Shown in pieces: positions 51,053 to 57,417 of a DNA stretch of 64,000 bases; position 1 is the first letter of the stretch; each line of letters opens with the position of its first letter. This stretch comes from CAZOKZ01 sp964580585 (lineage in GTDB: Bacteria > Sumerlaeota > Sumerlaeia > SLMS01 > JAHLLQ01). The stretch lies in NCBI GenBank assembly GCA_964580585.1, contig CAZOKZ010000011.1:31090-95089 (forward strand), written 5' to 3'. The position numbers and the translations under genes were made by a program. Under the pieces are notes generated by a model. That model ran no database searches and was not told the origin of the DNA. It saw only the letters and a list, made by a program, of their open reading frames with translations.

Positions 51053-51066
51053 TTCATCCTTCATCC
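51053..51066 (-). repeat. heptamer repeat array, inverted
   Basis: Two GGATGAA units on the minus strand, beginning 9 bp after the stop of the gene at 51075. The pair with 50935-50960 repeats the layout at 2739-2909. Confidence 0.6.
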
Positions 51067-51074
51067 TTTTTGAA

Positions 51075-51974
51075 TCACTCTCCCCCTTTGAATTCCACTT
51101 CTTCGCTTTCGGTTTCGATCTGGTTGAGTTCATCGGTGCTCAGTGGCTCGTTCGGATTGATCGCTGATTCGAGCGGTTGAGGCGTGTGGCGCTTGGTAAC
51201 GACGATTTCTTCGTTTTCAACTATCATGGTTTCGTCGGCGTTCTCGACTTCTTCAGCCAACTGCTCGGCGGCGAGTGCCTCGTTTTGGGCATCGAGCGCT
51301 GCTTGTTTGTCGCGCGTGGAAGCTTCCAGGTCCGGTTCAGACAGAACGGAGGGGGTGCGATATTTTTCGGGGTAATACTCGACCACGTCGTGGTCGTCGT
51401 TATACGGATCGATCGTGAAAATGCCTGCGAGGAAATCGACGGCTTCGGAAGGATAGACACCCAGATCGAGAGCCAGAACCGGTGTGGCAATTTCCGCACC
51501 GACGCCAAGCAAATCGCCGCGGCCATCGTCCCAGTAAGGCAGGTTGCGCAAAATGCGACGATCCTCGATGATGCTCCACGGCGTGTCCGCCATCAGGTAC
51601 TCGTTGCCGGACACCGGGTACATTTCAACCGTGGTGCCGTAGAGAGCCGAAACGCCGCCTTCGGTGCGGGATTCCTCGGCGAGACCCCACCCGCGACGCT
51701 CCAGCCCACCATAGTAACCGTTGAAATTTACATAACCCGCCTGGGCCAGGAAGGTAAGGCGCGCTTTGGCTCCGTATCCCTTGCCATCCTTCGGAATACC
51801 GCCACGAATGCGGAAGATATCGGCAAAATCGTTCAACCGGTCCTTGAGATAAAGGCCAAAGGCATCTTCTTCGGCGCGTGCCACATTTGGCGCGATAAAG
51901 GCGGTCATGGCGGCGGCCAGACCGGCATATTGGGCGATTCGGCGAACGAGGCGAGGCATGCGGGGACTCATCAT
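51075..51974 (-). CDS. secreted conserved hypothetical protein
   Basis: The 299-aa product has a signal peptide (LAAAMTAFIAPNVARA, cleaved near residue 34). The first half is protein-like and Gly/Tyr-rich (DRLNDFADIFRIRGGIPKDG, RLTFLAQAGYVNFNGYYGGL, AVDFLAGIFTIDPYNDDHD). The second half is Glu/Ala-rich (EALAAEQLAEEVENADE) and may be coiled or disordered. The pattern around FRIRGG and ALYGTTVEMYPVSG suggests an outer-envelope protein of unknown function. It is followed by a heptamer array. Confidence 0.7.
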   Translation of the reverse strand: MMSPRMPRLVRRIAQYAGLAAAMTAFIAPNVARAEEDAFGLYLKDRLNDFADIFRIRGGIPKDGKGYGAKARLTFLAQAGYVNFNGYYGGLERRGWGLAEESRTEGGVSALYGTTVEMYPVSGNEYLMADTPWSIIEDRRILRNLPYWDDGRGDLLGVGAEIATPVLALDLGVYPSEAVDFLAGIFTIDPYNDDHDVVEYYPEKYRTPSVLSEPDLEASTRDKQAALDAQNEALAAEQLAEEVENADETMIVENEEIVVTKRHTPQPLESAINPNEPLSTDELNQIETESEEVEFKGGE

Positions 51975-52147
51975 CCGGGGTGCTCCCTGGTCGAAAATTG
52001 ACGCGTTTCAAAACGTTAGACTGGAGCAATCTTGAAAAGTTTGGCCCGAGGACTCAAGCAGGAAGGTCGAAAAATTCCTTTCACACCCCAGGTGGGCTGA
52101 CGTATTTTGCCTGTGTAAACCGTGAAAACAGTCAAAAGGCCAACATT

Positions 52148-52423
52148 GTGAATAATTTGCACCTGATTTTGCTCTGCCTTATCGCGGCAATCGGTTCCGG
52201 CGCGCTGATTGGCGTATTCCGTAAAATGGGCAAAGGTTTCGGCCCCTATAACCTGCGCGTGGTTGGAATTGTGCTGGTGGCGACATTCGCATCGATGTTG
52301 GCCGTGGTGGCCGACGACGCGATTAATGCCGCCATGGGAATCTTAGGAGCAATCGCCGGGTACTTGTTTGGCCTGCAAAACGATCGCCCGGCGAAAGAAA
52401 AAGAAAAGAACGACGAAGGATAA
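52148..52423 (+). CDS. small two-helix membrane protein
   Basis: GTG 52148 was chosen because it opens the hydrophobic segment NNLHLILLCLIAAIGSGALI directly; upstream in-frame text looks non-coding. The 91-aa product has two or three helices (VVGIVLVATFASMLAVVADD and AAMGILGAIAGYLFGLQ) and a lysine-rich tail. It lies 11 bp before the bshB1-type gene. No function is recognised. Confidence 0.7.
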   Translation: MNNLHLILLCLIAAIGSGALIGVFRKMGKGFGPYNLRVVGIVLVATFASMLAVVADDAINAAMGILGAIAGYLFGLQNDRPAKEKEKNDEG

Positions 52424-52434
52424 GGACGCTCTCC

Positions 52435-53166
52435 ATGCCCAACGATACTCAAATCGATGCCCTGTTCATCGGCGCGCATCCGGACGATGTGGAAATTCTG
52501 GCGGGAGGAGCCGTGGCACGCTTGGCGCGCTCGGGCCACCGAGTGGTGATTGCCGACGCCACACGAGGCGAAATGGGATCGCGTGGCACGATCGAAGAAC
52601 GTGCCACCGAAGCCGCCGACGCGGCCCGTGTGCTGGGTGTCAACCGTGTGAATCTGGGGCTGCACGATGGACATATCTCGGAGGACATCCCCGACGCCAC
52701 ACACCGTATCGTGGGGTTAATTCGCGACGTGCGCCCTCGTTTGGTATTCACGCATGAATCGGGCGATCATCACCCGGATCACAACGCCATTTCTCAAGCA
52801 ACCAAGTTCGCGTTTTTCCAAAGCAATGTGCTGAAATACGACACAGGACAGGAGCGGTTTCGTCCCTCGCGGCTTTTTTACTATGTCGGGTCGCGCCAAC
52901 GCTGGCCATCCGCGCCTTCGTTCGTCATGGACGTCACCGAATATTTCGACGTGAAAATGGAAGCGTTGAAATGCTTTCGCTCGCAACTGGCCAATCCGGA
53001 TTACCAGGGACCGGAAACCTTTGTATCGAGCGATATCGGGTGGCACATGATGGAGGCGCGAGCATCGTTTTTCGGCACGATGGTCGGCGTACGATATGGC
53101 GAGGCTTTCACCGCCGATGCGCCGTTGAGGCTGGACAATCCCTTCGCATTATCGGACGTCGATTAA
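52435..53166 (+). CDS. BshB1-type PIG-L deacetylase
   Basis: The 243-aa product is a zinc-dependent N-deacetylase of the PIG-L/LmbE family. The zinc motif is FIGAHPDDVEILAGGAV; further BshB1-like blocks are ADATRGEMGSRGTIEERATE, LGLHDGHISEDIP, TFHESGDHHPDH-like HESGDHHPDHNAIS, and MKMEALKCFRSQL-like KMEALKCFRSQLANP. In bacillithiol synthesis BshB removes acetyl from GlcNAc-malate. No bshA or bshC gene is in the window, so that pathway is only suggested. It overlaps the convergent hydrolase gene by 18 bp. Confidence 0.88.
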   Translation: MPNDTQIDALFIGAHPDDVEILAGGAVARLARSGHRVVIADATRGEMGSRGTIEERATEAADAARVLGVNRVNLGLHDGHISEDIPDATHRIVGLIRDVRPRLVFTHESGDHHPDHNAISQATKFAFFQSNVLKYDTGQERFRPSRLFYYVGSRQRWPSAPSFVMDVTEYFDVKMEALKCFRSQLANPDYQGPETFVSSDIGWHMMEARASFFGTMVGVRYGEAFTADAPLRLDNPFALSDVD

Positions 53167-53982
53167 TCCGATCAACCGCCCCACGGCACGGCGAACATTC
53201 GGAAATTGCATCAAGCTATGCTTCGCCCCGCGCACACGATGAAACTCGATGGCGGGATCGAGATTCGCCAACTCGCGCCCCATGGCAAACGGTACCGACG
53301 GGTCGTTGTCGCCGTGAAAAATGGTAATCGCTGGCGGTTGTTTGCGGGTCAGTAGTTCGCGAATCGCGGCGCGGTTGTCGAATCGATCCCAAAGCAGCCA
53401 ACCAATCGGTCCGTGGCGATGGTTGGCAATATCGGACAGGCTGGTGAACGGCGCGAGCAGCACGACGCGCCGAACCGGCCAACGGCAGGCGACAGCAAGC
53501 GCTGCAGCGGCTCCCATCGAATACCCCAGCACATTGGTGCGTGTAGCCAGGGCACGCGGTGACATTTTCAGGTGCTCGGCAAGCGCCCGCAGAGCTCCAT
53601 TCGCATTGCGAATCATGCCGGGTTCACTGGGTTGGCCTTCACAGTGTCCGTACCCAGGATAATCGACGAGCAAAAATCCCGTATCGGACGTTTGATGTTC
53701 TTCCACGAACGCCATCCAATCGAGTGCCGTGGCTCCGATGCCGTGAAACATCACCCAAAGGACACGAGGAGGCTCCGAATTACCAGATGGCGACACGTAA
53801 AAGGCCATTTGCCTGCCCAAGGCATTGTTGAACGCCAGCTCGACCGTATCCGGCTTGAGCGACAAGCACCAAAGCGGCCCGTAGCGTTGCGGCGAATAAA
53901 TGGCACGACGCTGATACCGATAGAACAGCGCAAAAAGAATGAGTACGCCCAATAAGGCGAAATAAATTTTGAACAGGCTCAT
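53149..53982 (-). CDS. alpha/beta hydrolase
   Basis: The 277-aa product has an N-terminal membrane segment (YFALLGVLILFALFY) and an alpha/beta hydrolase core. The oxyanion strand is VMFHGIGATALDW, the nucleophile elbow GYSMGAAAALAVA, the acid IFHGDNDPSVPF and the base His in RGAKHSLMQFP. It resembles YqkD/BEM46-like membrane-anchored hydrolases. Substrate unknown. It overlaps the 3' end of the deacetylase gene. Confidence 0.88.
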   Translation of the reverse strand: MSLFKIYFALLGVLILFALFYRYQRRAIYSPQRYGPLWCLSLKPDTVELAFNNALGRQMAFYVSPSGNSEPPRVLWVMFHGIGATALDWMAFVEEHQTSDTGFLLVDYPGYGHCEGQPSEPGMIRNANGALRALAEHLKMSPRALATRTNVLGYSMGAAAALAVACRWPVRRVVLLAPFTSLSDIANHRHGPIGWLLWDRFDNRAAIRELLTRKQPPAITIFHGDNDPSVPFAMGRELANLDPAIEFHRVRGAKHSLMQFPNVRRAVGRLIGLIDVR

Positions 53983-53995
53983 GAGTTTGACGTGA

Positions 53996-54781
53996 TTAAA
54001 ATTTCAGAGTCTCGAATCCATACACCAACGTGGCGCCTAAATGCCCGGTGATCGTTACAAGCAGTGCGGTTCCGAACACGGCAACAAGGTAAAAGGGACG
54101 CACCCCGGAACGTGGACGTCGCCGGTTGGCTTGCCAGAGCGCCAGACACACCAGCGCCGAAACAGCCGTGGCAATACCGATCCACCGATGCAGGAAGATC
54201 AATTGGGCTTGCGCGCCGGTGAATTCTTGCATTCCGGCAAGTATCCATCCCGAGGCGCATGCGACGAGGGCACCAGGCGCGGCAATGGCCAATGAAAATC
54301 CGGCGATCGGTTCAGCGGGAAATTTCCGCCACCGCAGCCCAATCAACTCGGCCAATGCCGCCGCAATAATCAAGGCGACGGGAAAATGCACGATGGCAGG
54401 ATGATAGTGGCCGAAGAATTCCACGATGCGTTTTGGAAAAGACACCGGCGCCGTTGGTGCGGCGGACGGAGATTCGATCTTGGATTGTACTTCGATCCAA
54501 GGACGATCGTCTTCTTTTTTCGCGGGCTTCGTGTTGGGATCGGGCAGGTTGGGAAGATACTCGTCGGGCGACATCTCGAAGAGTTCTTTGGACGTTTCGT
54601 TGGAAAAATAAATCCGCCGACCATTGAAGTCGGTATAAATTTCCGGATCAACTTTTTCGCCAACCATGACAGGATCCGTATCGTTGCCGGGCGTAGCGGA
54701 ACTCTGGGCAAAAAGACCGGGGGCGACCATGCAAGTCATGATGAGCATCAGAATACGAACGGCAACTTGTGAGGATCGCAT
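53996..54781 (-). CDS. YHS domain-DUF2231 membrane protein
   Basis: ATG 54781 follows GGAG by 8 bp (a GTG/ATG further up is less likely); the product is 261 aa. It has a signal peptide (ILMLIMTCMVAPGLFA), then a YHS-like metal-binding segment: DPVMVGEKVDPEIYTDFNGR with RIYFSNETSKELFEMSPDEY. The C-terminal DUF2231 domain has four helices: HYHPAIVHFPVALIIAAALA, LAIAAPGALVACASGW, LHRWIGIATAVSALVCLALW and ITGHLGATLVYGFET. Both modules are linked to metal or heme redox in other genomes. It may be a membrane redox protein. Confidence 0.85.
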   Translation of the reverse strand: MRSSQVAVRILMLIMTCMVAPGLFAQSSATPGNDTDPVMVGEKVDPEIYTDFNGRRIYFSNETSKELFEMSPDEYLPNLPDPNTKPAKKEDDRPWIEVQSKIESPSAAPTAPVSFPKRIVEFFGHYHPAIVHFPVALIIAAALAELIGLRWRKFPAEPIAGFSLAIAAPGALVACASGWILAGMQEFTGAQAQLIFLHRWIGIATAVSALVCLALWQANRRRPRSGVRPFYLVAVFGTALLVTITGHLGATLVYGFETLKF

Positions 54782-54924
54782 GAGACAAACTCCGACCAAT
54801 GGCAATGGACGACTTCAACCATTTATCGTTTGAGCGGTGCAATGAAGGAATCGCCGATTTGAATGGGCTTGCGACAAAACGAAGCGCACTGATTTTCTAG
54901 CGGTATTCCAAACGGGAGCGGAAC

Positions 54925-55455
54925 ATGACAAACGGTTTGGGATTACTGCGGGTGTTTGTTTACGGGACGCTGAAGAGCGGCCAACATAATTTCGTGGAAT
55001 ATTGTTCGGGATTCGTGGCGTGCGAAAAAGCGACACTGGCCGGGCGGTTGTATCTGCATCCTTCGGGGTTTCCGATTTTACAGATTCCGCCAACGAATGT
55101 GCTGGCAACGGGAACCAACGATCCCCTGGCCGATTTGGTGACGCAACAACGCATCGCCAGTGAGTTGCCAACTCAAACCGATATGTCGGTCAGACCAGGC
55201 GGAGAGTGGGCGGCTGTACGCGGTGAGCTTTTCACGTTTCGCGACGCGTTCGAACGATTGCCGAAGCTGGATGGGCTCGAAGATTTTCACCCGCGCGAAA
55301 AATCAATGTACGACCGAGTGTTGACGGTGATCGACAGTGGATCGCGCAGCGTGGCGTGGGTGTACATCATGCCGTTGCATCGCTCGTCGGGATTTTATGA
55401 ACCGTGTCCGGACCCAGGGTATTGGCCGGGGACGGAGATCGTTGCGGGGAAGTGA
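54925..55455 (+). CDS. gamma-glutamylcyclotransferase-like (AIG2/GGCT fold) protein
   Basis: The 176-aa product starts at an ATG with GGAGCGG in front. The GGCT fold is shown by LLRVFVYGTLKSGQHNF (V-Y-G-T-L-K-x-G), AGRLYLHPSGFPIL, and VRGELFTFRDAFERLPKLDG with the acidic LEDFHP, plus SVAWVYIMPL. The fold includes enzymes that release 5-oxoproline from gamma-glutamyl peptides, and others of unknown role. The last codons (PGTEIVAGK) carry a GGGGACGGAG copy, 50 bp before the motif hairpin. Confidence 0.82.
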   Translation: MTNGLGLLRVFVYGTLKSGQHNFVEYCSGFVACEKATLAGRLYLHPSGFPILQIPPTNVLATGTNDPLADLVTQQRIASELPTQTDMSVRPGGEWAAVRGELFTFRDAFERLPKLDGLEDFHPREKSMYDRVLTVIDSGSRSVAWVYIMPLHRSSGFYEPCPDPGYWPGTEIVAGK

Positions 55456-55487
55456 TTTTTTTCGCGAAGGTCTAATGAAAAAGAAAT

Positions 55488-55514
55488 GGGGACGGAGAAC
55501 GTCAGCTCCGTCCC
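55488..55514. repeat. inverted pair of GGGACGGAG (hairpin, intergenic)
   Basis: GGGACGGAG at 55489-55497 pairs perfectly with CTCCGTCCC at 55506-55514 over an 8-nt loop. It lies downstream of the GGCT-like gene and of the minus-strand secreted protein gene. Its position suits a transcript end, but no T-run follows. Confidence 0.8.
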
Positions 55515-55677
55515 TTACCATCAAAAAAAAACAACATGCAGGGTGCGAACCAAAGCCTTCCATCCCAAGTACCGGTGTGCCCCCCTGGCATACACACGGC
55601 CCAACGCTTTGCTCCTGGGAAAACCCGCTCGCACCCTGCAATATTCAATACGGCATTGTATTATCGGTATTCAAAAA

Positions 55678-57246
55678 TTATTCTAAAATCGTCACCCAAT
55701 CGTCTGCGCAAGCCACCGCGCCGACATTGACGCCTCCGTTTGTAATGTTATGGGTTACGTTGTTTCCTGAAGTATCGACCACGCTGCTGGCGGGAAGGTT
55801 TGGCGTCCCCACCGTGGTAATGGTAATGGGCGAAAGCCCGGGAGGCGCGGCAGGATTAACACGGAAGCCAAGCGAAGCTACCGTACCGTTTCCACTGATG
55901 AAGGGTTCCACACCTCGCGCCGGATAAACGGCAATGTTCAAACGCCCGGGCGTGGGCTCGTGCACAGAAACAACATGATCGCTGGATGCCAGTTCGCCAA
56001 GCGTGCCGAGTGGGTATTCCAACACAGCGGGATCGTACTCCAACCGGATAAGAACAGCGGTTAAGTTCGTCCCGTTTTCGATGGTAATGGGCACAAAGGT
56101 ATATTGCTCGGGTTGGGCGGCAACTTCCGAGATCGCGACCTCGCCCACTGTGCCTGCGGCGCCGGTCGGCACGTCAACAAATCGCACGGGGCGAAACCCG
56201 ACGTCGGGACCGATATGCGTTGCGGGCGCAAAAGGATTACGCGCAGCCGAACGTTCCCAATACGGCGGATGATTCCATCCCGAACCGCGCAGAATACGGT
56301 TGGTGCTTGTCGTCACCGTTTCCCATGCGCTGCCGTCGGTGGGCGCGCCATTATAATTATCGTGCACGATGTCCTGCACCCATTCGTACATATTACCGTG
56401 CATATCGTAAAGGCCATAGGCGTTTGGAAGTTTTTCCGCCACCGGATGCGAGTACAATCCGCTGTTGGCGCGGAACCACGCATAAAGCCCAAGCTCCATG
56501 GGGTCGTCGCCGGGATATGGCTCGTTTTGCGGTGTTCCCGGGTCGTTGTTTGAATCGCCGAAATAAAACCGCGTCGTGCTTCCCGCGCGACAGGCGCGTT
56601 CCCATTCCGATTCCGAAGGTAAACGGAATCCAACAGGACTTTCCGGGTTGTAGAATGGAATAATATTGTTATTCAAAGCATGCAGAAAAGTTTGGCAATT
56701 ATTCCACGAAATATAATATGCGGGATGCGTGGGCGACATGCCATAAGTCGAATTTGGGCGGTCGGTATTCGGCCAAGTTCCATATACCTGAATCCACTGT
56801 CCCTGTGTAATTTCGGTGCGCGCCATATAGAACGCCCGATCCACGGGGAACGTGACTTCGTGCACTGGAGCTTCCCTGGGGTCATCCCAACCCGTGTCGC
56901 CTTCCGAACCCATGTCATACCGTCCCGCGGGAATGCGAACCATATCCAGGCTGAAACCGCCGCCCAAATTCAAATTCAACTCGTCTGGCTCGGCAAACGT
57001 TCGTCCAATGGCGATCGCATCGGCCAGATCGATGGTGGTGTTTTCATTCGTGTCGGCGTCTCCTGTAAAGGATGCCGTTTTTTCGATGGTATAATCGACA
57101 ATCGCGCTCATATCGGCGAGGTCGATCGTTTTGTCGTTGTTTGCATCGCCCGGTTGGGCGAAAAGATAAGCGGGTGCACACGCACAAACTGCCAGAATTC
57201 CAATTCCTGCGTATGACCGCCCCCCCAATTTCAATAGGCGGGTCAT
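55678..57246 (-). CDS. secreted dockerin-FGE-like-cohesin protein
   Basis: ATG 57246 follows GGGAG by 7 bp; the product is 522 aa. A signal peptide (IGILAVCACAPAYLFA) is followed by two dockerin-like calcium repeats (GDANNDKTIDLADMSAIVDY and DADTNENTTIDLADAIAIGR). A formylglycine-generating-enzyme fold follows (about 95-370: MVRIPAGRYDMGSEGD, ARTEITQGQWIQVYG, FRLPSESEWERACRAGS and RILRGSGWNHPPYWERSAAR). Both FGE active-site cysteines are missing at that last site, so sulfatase activation is unlikely. The end (about 385-515) is cohesin-like (VPITIENGTNLTAVLIRLEY). It may take part in an extracellular protein complex. Confidence 0.85.
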   Translation of the reverse strand: MTRLLKLGGRSYAGIGILAVCACAPAYLFAQPGDANNDKTIDLADMSAIVDYTIEKTASFTGDADTNENTTIDLADAIAIGRTFAEPDELNLNLGGGFSLDMVRIPAGRYDMGSEGDTGWDDPREAPVHEVTFPVDRAFYMARTEITQGQWIQVYGTWPNTDRPNSTYGMSPTHPAYYISWNNCQTFLHALNNNIIPFYNPESPVGFRLPSESEWERACRAGSTTRFYFGDSNNDPGTPQNEPYPGDDPMELGLYAWFRANSGLYSHPVAEKLPNAYGLYDMHGNMYEWVQDIVHDNYNGAPTDGSAWETVTTSTNRILRGSGWNHPPYWERSAARNPFAPATHIGPDVGFRPVRFVDVPTGAAGTVGEVAISEVAAQPEQYTFVPITIENGTNLTAVLIRLEYDPAVLEYPLGTLGELASSDHVVSVHEPTPGRLNIAVYPARGVEPFISGNGTVASLGFRVNPAAPPGLSPITITTVGTPNLPASSVVDTSGNNVTHNITNGGVNVGAVACADDWVTILE

Positions 57247-57417
57247 CGTACTGTCTCCCTTTTCCCTTTGCTCCCTCACTCCATTTTCCCGTGTGGAGTG
57301 ATGTTACACTACTATCATGGAGCACATGGAATTATCCGTCAACTTTGCATGAAAAAAAAATCAGGGACAGAGTGTTAGAAATAAATGTAAGCGAAAGACG
57401 ATTTCACGCTGATGCGC

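Larger units (their letters stand above)
8261..55514. repeat. dispersed over-represented motif GGGGACGGAG (22 copies of the core GGGACGGAG)
   Basis: Plus-strand cores begin at 8262, 13390, 13702, 27093, 32073, 33068, 35254, 44709, 45124, 45726, 47331, 47351, 55429 and 55489. Minus-strand cores (CTCCGTCCC) begin at 8278, 22467, 34250, 34898, 35420, 45196, 45573 and 55506. Seventeen copies have the extra leading G. Uniform base composition predicts about 0.5 copies of a given 9-mer on both strands of 64 kb. Copies fall in different reading frames and orientations, so shared codon use or protein homology does not explain them. The two at 13390 and 13702 could partly reflect Asp-Gly-Asp calcium-loop codons. 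No copies lie in 1-8260, 35430-44707 or 55515-64000. Confidence 0.85.

Noticed and set aside
55678..57246. Active sulfatase-modifying enzyme
   Set aside because: The fold is present, but neither active-site cysteine is found at the expected RGGSY-x-C-like position.
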